Shown piece by piece: positions 10,640-23,013 of a stretch of DNA of 64,000 nucleotides (positions within the stretch are counted from its first letter, which is position 1; each line of letters begins with the position of its first letter). The DNA is from Protea cynaroides (lineage: Eukaryota > Streptophyta > Magnoliopsida > Proteales > Proteaceae): contig CM053266.1 in the NCBI GenBank assembly GCA_028583415.1, positions 38,745,758 to 38,809,757 of the forward strand. Direction: 5' to 3'. The position numbers were made by a program, and so were the translations under genes. The notes beneath the pieces were generated by a model. That model was given only the letters and a program-made list of their open reading frames with translations. It searched no databases and was not told the DNA's origin.

Positions 10640-11940
10640 TTAGTTTTTTTTTTCCAAGAAGAAGGAGGTGTTTGTACTTGGGAAGACTTTTTGCATGATA
10701 CATGTTAGAATGAGCCTCCATTGAGAAAGGTGAGACCACCGGTTCCCATCTTGTACCGGATGCAAAGAATCATTTTTGTTTGAACCCAAGGAAGTTCTTC
10801 TCTGATGAAACCATAGTTGCCCATGCACAGATGCATGCCTCACTTCCCATGAAAAACTCAAAACACCTCATGAGCTCTCAAGTCTCAAGGTTGCTGCTCT
10901 GCTCTACTATCATATCTTTAGGACCCACATCGATGGGTTTATTATTCAATCCTTGAAGATGTTCGAGAGCCCAACAATAATCGCAACCGAAAGAATAATA
11001 TTTTTCATCTATCTTTTATCTTTTACAAGGAGGTTTGTACAGATTTATAGAGTTTGTATCAGAGTAATAAACTGACTGTAACTAACTACCCACGTACAAT
11101 ATACAAACTGATCTAATGGGGATGAAATACATGTAACCAATCTTAGTGAGGATAAACTGCAACGTAGTGGTTGTGGTTGAGAGTCCATAAACCACAAAAC
11201 TAGGAGAGGTGGCAGGTTGAGATATGGATGCTATAAGGATCAGCCACGTTGCATGAACTCAGCCACGTTGCATAGGCATTATCGATGATGCCTTAAGAGA
11301 AGAACCATAGCTGATTTTCTATAAAGCAAGAAAACTACCTAAAACAATATTAAAGCGCCGCTAAGATTTCTAGTCATACAAGTTTGATTTCCAAGTAAAT
11401 TGTAGTTCAAGAACCCTGAATCATCCAAGTTAGTTACTAGAAGAATCCTCCCGTGTCTCATGAATAGAAAAAATTGGTTAGTCAATGCAAAAGAGGTGGG
11501 GTTTGGAAATGATGGCCTTGTACCATGCAATTCTACTTTACTGCAAACAAAATCTAACTCGACAATCATCAGCAGCTTATAATCATAAGTAGAAGAGAAA
11601 AACTAATAAAATGAAAGCAAAAATGTCCGAGGAGTGCTTAGTAAAGAAGTTGGAAACATTCTATTAGCCTTCATCTGATACTTACATTTGTGGAGGTAAA
11701 TGCACAGGTTTTGGGGCTTCAATCCTGCATACTTTAATTCTCAAAAATTCAAACCCTCCCCCAGCAGGCTCATAACTGCATAAATTTGAAATCTCAGTAC
11801 ACCAAAGAAGCACCTAGAAATCTAATCGATCTAGAAAATCAGTCTAAAGCCTAACACAGTTACTCTACTGCCAAGTTATCAGATGACAGAGGCTGAAATT
11901 CAACTCCAGCATGGCTCATTGCAAAAATTACTGCCTCAAA
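10640..11940. other. Intergenic, downstream of the receptor-like kinase
   Basis: No gene recognised. The part nearest 11940 probably holds the 3'UTR of the minus-strand receptor-like kinase. A short duplicated phrase, CAGCCACGTTGCAT, occurs twice near 11231 and 11258. Confidence 0.5.
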
Positions 11941-11950
11941 ATTAGTTGAA

Positions 11951-14404
11951 TCAGGACAGATCCTCGATCTCAATTATGTCTGCTTCACCCGTCTTATTTT
12001 CGTTCACGAAAGCAGAACTTGGAGGAGGCCTATCTACAGAGAGGGTACCTTCTAAAATCTTAACTACTTCACTGAAGGAAGGTCTAAGGAATGGTTGATC
12101 TTGTAAACACCATAAAGCTGTCCTAAACATTCTGTCTATTCCTTCACGCTCCTCACCACTTACTGGATTCCCATCCTGATACATTTCTGGCACCAAATTG
12201 AATAAATTATTTCCAGTAATATGAAGTACATCTCTCTTTCCAGTCACAATCTGTAACAGCATTTCACCAAACATGTAAATATCCTTATCCGGTAGTGACT
12301 CTGATGAAGTGGCACCCTTTTCTAATAGGCTCTGGAGCCCAAAATCTGTAACCTTGGCAACCAATTTCTCATCAAGTAACACATTCTCAAGCTTCAGATT
12401 CCTGTGAGGTATGCATTGTTGACACTCAGCATGTAAATACGCCATAGCTCGAGCAACACCAAGAGCAATACCAAGCCTCTGATGCCAACTCAACCTGCTT
12501 TGGTCTGTTCCTGTGTTGAATAGCCATTTTTCGAGAGAACCGTTGGGAATGTACTCAAAGAGAACAATCTTGTGCTGTGACTCAAAACAAAAGCCTTTTA
12601 GAGGTACAAGGTTTCGGTGATGGGTGCCACTCAAGGTAGAAATTGTCATTCGGAAGTCTCTATCAGATGCTAAAACAGCATTTAACACCTTAGCAACCAC
12701 AGGACTTTGATTGGGCAGGACACCTTTGAAAACAGTCGGCCCAAGTTGGTCTGTGAAGTTAGTGGTCAATTCTTTCACCTCTTCAAAGGACAATCTGATA
12801 AGGGCACTGTAGTGTGGGTTCATCTGAGCATCCTTGCCAAAGGGATTTCTCCTCTGAGCTATAATCTGCCTTCTCTGGTGGAGGAACCAAAACACAACCA
12901 TTTCAACAGCAAGGAAAGCAGATACTGTTACCAACACTATGATAGCTAGAACAGCCATAAAACTTTTCCTGCTATCTACATGAGAAATGGATCTTTCCGA
13001 TGGCAATTGCATTGATTCAGCATTAGCTTGTGGTTTTGCTTCTGTGGTGGAGACTGCCTGAGGAACTAAACAGACCTTCAAGAATGAAGTCGCAGGTACA
13101 GATGGGTTGCCATACCCGCTTATAAAGCTCGTTCGTTTGACTTTGCAAATACCTGAACCATCGTTCTTTGAAGTCGCAGCAATACAAGAACTGTCCTTTG
13201 CACAGTACGTCTTGCAAGCCTTCTCACTCAACATGATATCAATATCATGTGGAGGATAAAGACCATAAAGAACAGTCTGTTTCAGAATCATCATGCTTGT
13301 ACCCATCTTGCAGTTCCCCAAATCTGCCATCTTCTTGCACCCATAAGAGCCTGAATCTATCCCAGGAGGCCCACCTCCCCAATCCACTGAATCAGGGGAT
13401 AAACAATTACAAACAGGTACAGTTGAATTGTACCGACAGATGCTATATAAACCACAAGAACCAAAAACATCGCATTGGTTCTCAACAGCTTGCCATCCTA
13501 CCTTCCATGCATGCAGAACATTGTCCCATGAGTAAATTCTCAAGTTCCCATCAGAGTCGATCCTAAGATGCCTCAAAAGCACAGATGGGTCGCCATAGTC
13601 TTTACTTGATTTGGACCAAATTAATCTGTCAGTAGCATCAAACAGTCCAATAACCCCAGTAGACTCAAACCTTGCTTCCTTGACATCAGCAGAGAAAGTC
13701 AAATGGCTACTCCAGTAAGTCACATTATTCTCCCAGATGAGGGCAAGATCGCCTGTGTGCCTTATCACAAGGTTGTAGTAGCTAGAAATGGAGGTTGTGG
13801 AAGGGGCTCGAAGGCCTTGAGAGAAATGGAGTGTCTGACCAGGGAGGAGGGTATTGGTTGGGCTATCAAAACTTTGCCAAAGGACTTCGTTTGCCTTACC
13901 CATTAGAACCAGATTACCATTGTTCAACAAACTAGCAGTATGAACACCTAAACCACTAGTATTACTGCTCCATACAATCAAACCACTTAGGTTATCAAAT
14001 AAGACCAATCTTCCATCCATAGAAATCCTCAGTGTAGAATTCTCAGAAACCCTAACCCCACCACCAACAGTCCACACAGGCACATTTGCAGCTCTGTTTC
14101 CCACGTTATAACGTATACCAACTAAAAAGCCATCAGAATCTTTCTGATAATCATCAAAGAACCCAAAAGCAAAAAACCCATTTTCAGAAACCCAGCTCCT
14201 GCTTTCATACCATGAAAACTCAAACCCAAGCGGAACCGATACCATTGGAACAACCTCACAGAACCCACATACGAAACAACCCAAAACTAAAATTACAGCT
14301 AAAACAGAGCCAGAACCTTCAAAAGAGTAGCATTTACAGAACGTACCTTCAAAGCACTTGATGGGTACTCTTGCTTTGAGCTGATTTTTCCAAATCTTAT
14401 GCAT
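11951..14404 (-). CDS. G-type lectin S-receptor-like protein with PAN domain and degenerate kinase domain (SD3-1-like)
   Basis: An intronless frame of 817 residues. In order: a basic N-terminus with a hydrophobic segment at about 33-50 (signal peptide or anchor), a bulb-type (GNA-like) lectin region at about 55-200, an S-locus/EGF-like Cys-rich part at about 300-345, a PAN-like domain at about 355-445, a transmembrane helix at about 482-508, and a protein kinase fold at about 535-790. The architecture matches the Arabidopsis SD3-1 group. Active-site residues are altered. The glycine-rich loop reads LGPTVFKG, the HRD catalytic Asp is Asn (HRNLKLEN, about residue 665), the usual alpha-C Glu is not evident, and the APE segment is missing. 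The VAK Lys (about 569) and DFG remain. I infer a plasma-membrane pseudokinase receptor that may signal through partners. The first Met was chosen because no other Met precedes the hydrophobic segment. Confidence 0.93.
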   Translation of the reverse strand: MHKIWKNQLKARVPIKCFEGTFCKCYSFEGSGSVLAVILVLGCFVCGFCEVVPMVSVPLGFEFSWYESRSWVSENGFFAFGFFDDYQKDSDGFLVGIRYNVGNRAANVPVWTVGGGVRVSENSTLRISMDGRLVLFDNLSGLIVWSSNTSGLGVHTASLLNNGNLVLMGKANEVLWQSFDSPTNTLLPGQTLHFSQGLRAPSTTSISSYYNLVIRHTGDLALIWENNVTYWSSHLTFSADVKEARFESTGVIGLFDATDRLIWSKSSKDYGDPSVLLRHLRIDSDGNLRIYSWDNVLHAWKVGWQAVENQCDVFGSCGLYSICRYNSTVPVCNCLSPDSVDWGGGPPGIDSGSYGCKKMADLGNCKMGTSMMILKQTVLYGLYPPHDIDIMLSEKACKTYCAKDSSCIAATSKNDGSGICKVKRTSFISGYGNPSVPATSFLKVCLVPQAVSTTEAKPQANAESMQLPSERSISHVDSRKSFMAVLAIIVLVTVSAFLAVEMVVFWFLHQRRQIIAQRRNPFGKDAQMNPHYSALIRLSFEEVKELTTNFTDQLGPTVFKGVLPNQSPVVAKVLNAVLASDRDFRMTISTLSGTHHRNLVPLKGFCFESQHKIVLFEYIPNGSLEKWLFNTGTDQSRLSWHQRLGIALGVARAMAYLHAECQQCIPHRNLKLENVLLDEKLVAKVTDFGLQSLLEKGATSSESLPDKDIYMFGEMLLQIVTGKRDVLHITGNNLFNLVPEMYQDGNPVSGEEREGIDRMFRTALWCLQDQPFLRPSFSEVVKILEGTLSVDRPPPSSAFVNENKTGEADIIEIEDLS

Positions 14405-15470
14405 TTCAGCAACAAAAAAAAAAACTGAGGGATTGAAGTAAACTCAAAGTCGCATAGTTGAAATAGAAGCAGATAAGTTGTACTTAGTTCTGAGGTGGAT
14501 ATAAAAGCAGGAGATACAGAGAGAATCTCAGATATAAAAGCAGAAGAGGATTTCTATCCGGAGATACAGAGAGGGAAAAAAAAAAAAAAGAAAAAAGAAA
14601 AAAGGGAGACTAACAGTGACACCTTATGTCATGAGTCAAGATTTTAATTTTGGGAATTGGTTTGGTACAGGTGAAGAGGCAAGATACAAAATTCAAATCC
14701 TTTTTGAATAATTTCATAACCAACAACTCCTAGTGGCTAATGCGGGACATCCATGTTTAATCCCATTAAGTACAGTAGCATAAAACTTTTTGTTCCCGGT
14801 TCCATGATAGCTCGCCAGAATTAAGGAGACAAAAAGGTAGAATTTAAATTTCTCAAATCGAAATCATTGTAAAAATTACTTCTTAATAAAATGATTTCTA
14901 TTGCTCTTATATCTAAGAGGAAATAATGGAGGGTAAATAAACAATAAGTAAAACATGGTTGTGAAAAGACGGGTTTCACTTTTGCTCTTTAGAGATTTGT
15001 GCTGAAATTCCAGGGTTTGATGCAAAAATACAAGGGTCACAAGACACCCAAACACAAACAGTGCCTGAACATCAGACTTTCAGACTACTCGCCTGTTACT
15101 CTCAGGGTGTTAAAAGAGAAGAAAGAAGACAATGTCAGACAACTTGCCAAGGATTTTATGCACGGATGAACAATGAATGGAGCATCCGTTATCCTTATCC
15201 AATTACGAATTACCACATGGAAACGTCCAAGGTTTGTGGTCCATTCACCTCCCTTTGTATTGAATGGAAATACCATTGTTTACCCAAAAAAAAATTGAAT
15301 ATGGCCAATCAAGAATGGTAGACCAGAAAGGTACTACTACCTCTAAGAAGTTAAATACCTAACACAGGCCTAATTGTTTAATCAAGTGATTGGTATTTTG
15401 ATGATCTTTAAAAAGTAAAAATTAAAAAGATTGATATTTTGTTGATATGATCACACATGAGACTAAACCC
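14405..15470. other. Upstream region of the receptor-like kinase
   Basis: Holds the presumed promoter and 5'UTR. A purine-rich stretch with AGAGATACAGAGAG-like repeats lies at about 14510-14605. No gene was recognised between 14.6 and 15.5 kb. Confidence 0.5.
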
Positions 15471-15477
15471 AATATTA

Positions 15478-15585
15478 AATGATTTCTGGATCACCCAACC
15501 CTCCAACATGAACAGGTTATGTTTGGCAAGATTCTTTACTTAAGCGTCAGAATGATTTCTGGGTCACCCAACCCTCCACATGATC
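15478..15585. repeat. 33-bp direct duplication enclosing a 23-nt match to SOSEKI exon 3
   Basis: AATGATTTCTGGATCACCCA plus ACCCTCCA occurs at about 15478 and again, with one change and one indel, at about 15551. Between them, 15511-15533 is identical over 23 nt to 19773-19795 in the third exon of the SOSEKI gene. Confidence 0.8.
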
Positions 15586-15978
15586 TCTTTCCTTCTTTTT
15601 GGAACATCTGTGCTCCTAGGAAGAGGACGAACGTAGAACTAGGTCAACAATACCTTTTTCTTTTAATTAGAATCTCTTTAATCTATTGTTGGTGCGATGT
15701 TAAATCAGTTTGTATCATGATATTGTCATGATTTGGCTGTCTTTCGATCCATTTCTATTTCTATTTTTATTTTGATTTTTTTGTTTTGAAAGGTTTGGTA
15801 TCTTTTTTTTGTGCCCAGTTATGTGAAACAAAAATAAAAATATGTCCAAAATCAAAAAGAGGTCATGACCTCATTTCGATTTTTGGCCAAAAATTATTTT
15901 TGTCTGTTTTTACACATGTGTGTTAATGAATATGTGTTTTTAACGAGGGTAAAATAGTAAAAATAATATTTTTTATAG

Positions 15979-17060
15979 GAAAATTTTCATATACACACCC
16001 CAATAAGGATTGGAAACATCATCTACCTCCACAAGACTGCAAAAACCTCATCTAGTATCCAAAAAGTTTGCTCCGTTAATCAACGAAGTCTACTCCGTTA
16101 ATAAAATTCCGTTAGTTGCTGACATCAGTTGCGCTGAACATTTTAACGGACCATACTACCCTTTTAGCGTTGTTAAAGGACGAAAATACCCTTTATTCAT
16201 AACTTACCCTACCCAAATGTTCATTTCGATTTGTAACAGTGAAATTAGAAAATTAACTCTCGATCCTCTGTTCACGATGGCGATTGTCTTCATGCTTTTC
16301 AAATCTTCTCTTCGACGACGACGGTGATGGACTTCATCTTCTTCGAGTCTTCTGTAGCTTCTTCTTCTTTGCCGGCGAAGGTTAATGTGTTGAAGTTTCA
16401 TCAATCATTGGGGTTGAGGTTGCAACTACAGGGAATCGACGAACAGTGGAATCGACGAACATTGGGGTTTCATCGATCATGGTCGTTGCATCTATGATGG
16501 TTTTTCATGCATCTGTATCTTATTCTTCCCCGTCCATCCTAACTTATTGCTACTAATCCTCTGAATATCATCATCCCCTTTTCCCCAATATCCCATCAGG
16601 TATGTGAAAAAACCCTAACCTAAATATTGAAGAGATTGAGAAAAATTATCAGTTAGGGTTTTAGTTCGACGTTGAACTATTTATAGTCCATTGAATCTAT
16701 TTCCTTTCATAAAATGAGATGCCGGAGATAGGATTTAGAAAGATGAGATACCACCGTCGACCACTACGAAGAGGGAATCGACGCCGTAGAGAGAATCAAC
16801 TCAGAGAGAACCAACACACACTGGAGTCAGATTAGGGCTTGGGTGAGATTGAATATGAGAGAGAGACACAATATACATAACATTACAAAGGTTAAATTAG
16901 TTATTCAACATATTTCTTTAATTTTTTTAATTTTTAATAAGAAGGGTAAAATTGTATTTCAACAATTCCGTCAGTTAGTTGGATGCGATTGAGGTTTTTA
17001 CAATTTTGTAGAGGTAGATGATGTTTCCAATCATTATTGGGGTGTATATGAAAATTTTCC
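15979..17060. mobile_element. Non-autonomous Mutator-like element (MULE), perfect 9-bp TSD
   Basis: Terminal inverted repeats of about 80-90 bp begin GGAAAATTTTCATATACACA on the left. On the right the minus strand begins GGAAAATTTTCATATACACC. The arms share AAACATCATCTACCTC and further sequence. The nine bases TTTTTTATA flank both ends exactly (15970-15978 and 17061-17069), the hallmark TSD length of Mutator elements. The 1.08-kb interior has no transposase. It holds a GC-richer segment (about 16260-16460) and repeated GAATCGACGAAC phrases that could be captured host sequence. Confidence 0.88.
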
Positions 17061-17069
17061 TTTTTTATA

Positions 17070-18600
17070 ACATTTGCGTTAAACCTTCTCTCTCCCTCCG
17101 TTTTCAATGAGCCTATTCTCCTCCTTGGAACTTTGCTTGACAGAAAGAGCAGCTATAGCGTTGCTGGGTAGTGGTTGGGGTCCAAGCAGCACGCTGGATG
17201 CTCATGATCGACTGGACATGAGTTCATGATCGACTGGACATGAGTTATGTTACCAATCCATGGCCATGAACTCTGTCACCAATCCATGACATGACCTCTT
17301 GCATCTTTACCAGTTCTGTTGCAGCAGCAACCACACAGAGATTATAGAACCACCTTTCTGCACCTAAAACGAATTAAACTAGAGGAGGAAACCTACTCGG
17401 AGAATCGATTCCATATCTATTTTCACTATCAAGATATATGTCCATAGAATTCCATTCCGAAAATGTTGAAGTTTTTTTTTTTTTTTTTTTTTTTTTGAGT
17501 AAGTTGCTACATTGGTGGCAGTGGTGGTGGTTTTTGGGTTACACATGATTGTGGTTACTAGTTAGAGATACTCTCATGAAGAGTACTCCCTCTCTGTTCT
17601 TCTATGTGGGTAAAACGTTGAAGTTAATCAAACTGAAATTTTGACAAAAAGGACCTTAAGAATCAGTAGATCGATGATCTGTTTTTGAAGGAAGTTATGT
17701 GGAAGCACATGTCAATTTACTCCCCTCCATGGATTTAGTTCGGGTCTTCTCCACCTGTTCTTAACTCCTACTATTACACAATTTTTGCATCGCTGCTATT
17801 TTTTCCTTTTATTCTCTAAATCCATGTTTTCTCAACTTTTTCTTGATTCCTATTATTATACAATTTCTACATGGCTACTATTCACGAAATCGCCGACGAC
17901 AAGCTTCGAACACTAGGGCTTTCGACAACACCTCGATGGTCCAATTTGGAGTTGCAAATCAAGCTCTCAAAGAAGCTAGAAGAATCATCGAGAGAACCAA
18001 AAAGAATTCTTGGAGAGGGACAAATTCAGCTTTGGGAACGGAGGAGCAGAGATGATAAGGAGCAAGAAGGGTGAAAACTTGTGCACAACAAGGCCAAAGC
18101 TAGGAAGAAGGAGGAGAACAAGATTGAAAACTATTCCAACATAAACATATCAAATCTATTTTTTATTCTACAATCTATTTTTTATTATAACAAACAAATA
18201 ATATTTTATTTTTTATCAAAAATGATTTTCAAAATAATTTTTAATAAATAGATGAAAAACAAAAATAAAAATGAATCCAAAGAGGGTAGAAAGACAATAT
18301 GAACCGCCATGATTGGAATTAAATGTTAAAAAATAAAAATAAAAATAAAAATAAAAAGGTAATGTTAAACTCTATCCATTCTTTTTTTTAGGAAAACTCT
18401 ATCCATTCAATTGAAGTTTTTATAGACGTACGAACTTGGGGCATTCGGGTCAAGTTATTTTTATATTTGACACGTACATATCTGGTGCCACGTCATTTCC
18501 TCAATTGCATCATAATGGTTAATAAGTAAGAAGAGGAGATACCGTTGGATCAGAATCAAACGCTAGGATTACCGTACTAAATGGCGTCTATAAAGGACGG
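17070..18600. other. Intergenic with minor repeats
   Basis: Includes a 22-bp tandem duplication, CATGATCGACTGGACATGAG followed by TT (about 17201-17245), a T run of about 26 bp (17471-17496) and an (AAAAAT)n stretch near 18330-18357. Short open frames at 17843-18074 encode a charged peptide (LGLSTTPRWSNLELQIKL) with no family I recognise. They may be a relic. Confidence 0.5.
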
Positions 18601-19396
18601 GTTAGGAAAAGTCAAACCTCTCTTCCTTTTAAATCTCTGAGTGGCCGTTTAGGTCGTTAACTCCACTCTCACTTCTATTCTCCCGCACCGATAAATCGGT
18701 CTCACAAGGTCACCATGTTCCGATTCAGATTCCGACCGTGGGGATTAAATCGGCGTATCAATTAAAGAACTGATTATAGAACACACGGTAGATGACCAAA
18801 ATTCTGTCATACGATCGTTGCCCGTGTCCTTAAATACCCTTATAGTCACCAGATTAACAGGGGTATTGTAGTACTTTGGTTAGTCGCTGAACCGAAGAGA
18901 CCAGAGAAGAAAAGATAATCGCGGGAAATCAGAATCAGAATCGAATAAGTTCGAGGAGAATTATTTCTATAAATGTGTTTGAATCCGGTGGATCTTCACT
19001 TTTCCTAGTAAGTCGATTTCTTCGTCAGACTTCAATCTTTTCTCTTCCATCAGAACCTAAAAAATCGAAGAAGGAAAAGCGATTCTAGGACAAAGAGAGC
19101 ACGACAAATAAATTATAAAAACACAGTAATAATCTCGAGACTCGATGCCGATGATTCTTTTTCGATTCGGCGTGAAGGATTATTAGCTTTATTGCTTCTT
19201 TAGATCTTCTTGTTTCGATGATATCATTAGATAATCACCGATAAGGGTCGAACATGAGGAAGGATTTCCAGTTGCTTTTCGGCTTTTTCTTTGTGTTGAT
19301 TGAGAAGTGAGAACTGAAAAGCAATTAATGGTTTTATCTGAAAAGAAGATGCGGTGGTGTCTTGGAGTTTGTCGTTGCAGGCAATAGAGAAGATCA

Positions 19397-21056
19397 ATGG
19401 AAGACAATCAAGCGAGGCGTATTCAAGTCATCTATTTTCTGAGTCGGATGGGACGAATCGAGCATCCTCACCTCATCCGAGTTCATCATTTCAGTCGAAA
19501 AGGCGTCCATTTACGAGGTAAACTATCATACTTTCTACTTCACTTCTTCATCTGAACACTGCCTTTCATTGATTCTCTTCGATCTGTCGGTTTTGTATGA
19601 AGATGTTAAAAGGTGGCTCTCGGATTTACGAGGAAAAGACATGCCTGATTCATTTGCTTGGTCTTACAAGAGGTTAGATAACCTCGTAGCTTCTACAGCT
19701 CTGTTCGTACTTGTAATTGTCTTTCTCAGCACCTAAAATGAATCCAGAGTCTTATTATCGCAGGAGGTACAAAACAGGTTATGTTTGGCAAGATTTGGTG
19801 GACGATGATCTCATTACTCCAATATCTGATAACGAATACATCCTCAAAGGTTCCGAAATGTCCTCTGTTCCCTTCGGTAATATTTTCTTAAGAGTTTCAG
19901 ACGGTTTGATTTTTTGGTTAGTTGCAGTTTATATTGACTGATTGATTTGAATCCAAAAATTTGTTGGATTTACAGATGCTTGTCCATGTGGTGAAAAGAG
20001 AGCTTCAACAGAAAAGCGAGTCCCTGAAAACCGACATAAGAAGATGGAGGTGTCAGCTAAAACTTCCGAAATCGAAATCGACGAGGAAATATCAGAACCG
20101 TTCAAATCGGAGACGTCGAGAATGACAGACGACTTAATGAAATCGAATGCGAGCAAGCCAGAGAAAGAAGAAAACAGGAGCGAAAAGAAGAGCACAGAGA
20201 AGAACAAACCCCCCTTGATGCATTCTGCAATATTCTCCAAGAGTAAGAGCTATGCGAGCGGAGCTCGTGAGAAGCTCCGCAACTTACTCACGTGTGGTGC
20301 GGTCGACACCATCGATTCAGGAATGGTGACGATCAAGCGGATCAATAGAACTTCCAAGAGTCCTTCAAATGTAGCAGGGCTTCTTAAAACAGAGACCATT
20401 GGTGGGTCTCAGAGGATCTTTGGTTGTGCATGGAATAAACAGCCGCATCAACAGAGTTCCAGGTAAATGAATCAAATCAACTAGAACCAATGACAATTTA
20501 GTCGTCTCTGTCTCGATCATTTTTAGCTCTCTGAGTCCTTTTCTGTTTTATTGAATTATCATGAAAAGCTCTACTGGAGTGAAGACTTCAAAGAACACGA
20601 AGAAGGAGCCTACAAATCAGAAGATGGCTTCTGCGGGTTGTAAACCAGTCGTGGAGCCCAATTGCTCGTAAGTACCGGGAAACGGGGAAAGTAATCACTT
20701 ACCAGAGCTGGCCTGGTAGATTCTTCCAAAAAACTGCCTTGATTTTTGAAATTGATTGGAGCCATTGATCACCATGTGCAAAGAATGTTTCTGTAATGTC
20801 GGATGTTATATGTGAATTGGATTGAGTTACGTACTAACATACATGAAGGCATGAATTGACTTTCAGGCAATGTGGAAAAACATTCAAGCCCGAGAAATTG
20901 CATTCCCATATGAAGTCTTGCAAAGGCATGAAAAACTTAACCAAGATTGAAGGTAGTGGTGCTGGTGCTGCTGCTGCTACTATGGGCGGCCCAGAGAAGA
21001 CATCTCATCGTGGAGATCAACAGAGGCATCAAAGGAAGCGTCGACCTGTTTCCTGA
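19397..21056 (+). CDS. SOSEKI polarity protein (DUF966, DIX-like domain)
   Basis: Six coding exons: 19397-19517, 19603-19672, 19764-19876, 19976-20462, 20569-20667 and 20867-21056. All borders are GT-AG and in phase, giving 359 residues. Residues about 9-98 form the SOSEKI DIX-like polymerisation domain (VIYFLSRMGRIEHPHLIRVH, later GYVWQDLVDDDLI and EYILKGSEM). The middle is charged and Ser-rich. The C-terminal exon junction builds a Cys/His zinc-binding-like motif (CSQCGKTFKPEKLHSHMKSC). SOSEKI proteins are known to assemble at polar cell edges and to interpret tissue axes in land plants. The ATG is the first in frame ahead of the DIX motif. The upstream 18.6-19.4 kb is probably promoter and 5'UTR. 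The member (SOK1-5) cannot be assigned by eye. Confidence 0.95.
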
Positions 21057-21640
21057 ACTGCTAATTAATATGTTCTTATTCATTTCATTGCAGGAAGTGT
21101 TCCTTTCTTTCCTCTTGAAATGTTTATCATATTTTATCAAATACTGATTTCATCATGTAAAGAATGGAAGGGAAGGTGAATAAACAGAGAAGAATATGCA
21201 AATAGAAAGATGAGAATTGCTGTTAATCCCTTTGCCTGGTATGTCTGCTCTTTTCCACGTCCCCAACATTGCTAAGTTACCTTTGGAGAAATCTTAATTT
21301 CACAAGATTTTGGGATCCATACGTGAATTTACAGAATTTACCCTTTAAGATTTGAAACCGACCAATAAGAGTATGGGTAAATAAAAGAGGTTCCAAATTA
21401 GCTTACACTCCACAGGTGTCAACCTATACTCTATATATTTTGCAAACAAATAAAGCCATGAGACCCTTATTCATTTTTTAAGGGCCAACAGATTAGACAG
21501 AATTGGTGAATGGAAATTATAGAAAAAGCAGATTGCATTTTTACATTGTATATTCTTCAAAAGCATATCTTAAATTCATGTGTCGTATTAATTTCAAATT
21601 TTGCAGTATTTGTAGGACATAAACAAATGAAAAATGCAAA

Positions 21641-21713
21641 GCCCGTCTAGCTCAGTTGGTAGAGCGCAAGGCTCTTAACCTTGTGGTCGTGGGTTCGAGC
21701 CCCACGGTGGGCG
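21641..21713 (+). tRNA. tRNA-Lys (anticodon CUU)
   Basis: A 73-nt cloverleaf. The 7-bp acceptor stem pairs GCCCGTC with GGTGGGC (one G-T pair), with discriminator G. The D arm carries TAGCTCAGTTGGTAGAGC (box A) and the anticodon stem is CAAGG/CCTTG. The anticodon CTT is at 21674-21676 and the T arm is GTGGGTTCGAGCCCCAC (box B). There is no intron. A T run follows within 12 bp (21722-21729), a normal RNA polymerase III terminator. It decodes AAG. Confidence 0.97.
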
Positions 21714-21951
21714 ATGGTTGTCTTTTTTTTGGTTTTAGAGCTGCACAAACGGCACCCCTAAACGTAACATGAAGAACATGTTGTATATACAATTGCCATC
21801 TTAGTTCTCATCATTTTATTGTACTTTTCGGATCAGACGAGAAAATTTTCATTAAAATCAGATTAGTCTCAACTCCCAACTGTACAATTCATAGTCAGGA
21901 GAATACATGAGCGGCACTCCAGAAGAGCTTCAACCACCATTAATAACTCTA

Positions 21952-22978
21952 TCAGTTCATGCTCCGTCTGCTAGGAAGCACGCTAGCGTCAACATGCTCT
22001 AGCAGAAATCCATACAGTTCCTTTCTCAAACTCTCTATTCTCTCGTTAACTTCAATGTTATCACTGACGGCATCTTCCAACCACTGATTTATCCTTTTAA
22101 GCTGCCCAAGGAAACCTGTGATATCATCACCTTCCTCTCGTTTTAATCCAAATCCATTGCTCAATGAATCCTCCAAGTATTTCAGGAACCATCCACGAGA
22201 AAATAAGAGTAGCCGTCTTACCAGAGATGCTGCGTCTTTCAAGCCACTTCCCTGTAACCATTTCTCTTTCTCAGCAGTTGTCCTCTTTGGTGCAGGAACT
22301 ATGACCCGCCTTTTAGGAGAAGGCACCTTCTTGGTATTCAAGTCACACAAGCTTCCCTGAATTTTGGGGCCATGTTTGTTCTTAGGGGAAGGGCTGTTAT
22401 GATTGACATCTTTAGTTGAGGCAGACTTTTCTAAGACAACATAATAATATTTTCCATTCTGTAGAGTTTCTTTCCTATCCTGTTTGACAAAGAGAGAAAA
22501 TTTGGAAATATCGGTATCTAAAGCAGCTTGAACCCATGATGTAGCATTCGCAGCTTTACCGGTTAAATTTTTGCAAGCTTCTGGTAATTCACTTTGTTCA
22601 TTACTAGAACTTGTTTTCCCTTCTGGATTTCTTGTTGCTAGTAATGCATTAACAACAGTTGATGCTTGCACCATGCTCTGATGGAGGTCTAGAAATTGCT
22701 CCACTAGGTGTCCTGGAGAATCTTGCAGGACAGAACCGCACAGTTCCGAAAACATGCTGAGGCGGGGAGAGAAAAATTAGTAAGCAAGAGAACACTAGCA
22801 ACAACAGATGATAAGCATCCACTTTAGAAAAAATATGCATCTAAAAGATGAGGTCTCTCTTCCAGATTGAAGAAACACATTAAAAAAGTGGCATTTTTTT
22901 CAATCAACAGCTCCTTCAATAAAAAAAAAAAACTTAAAATTATCGAAGAAAATGCATGCATTTATCTACTCTTTTTTC

Positions 22979-23013
<35 letters not shown>

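Noticed and set aside
13249..13906. Plus-strand frames opposite the lectin receptor kinase
   Set aside because: Shadows of a long, clearly coding minus-strand frame.
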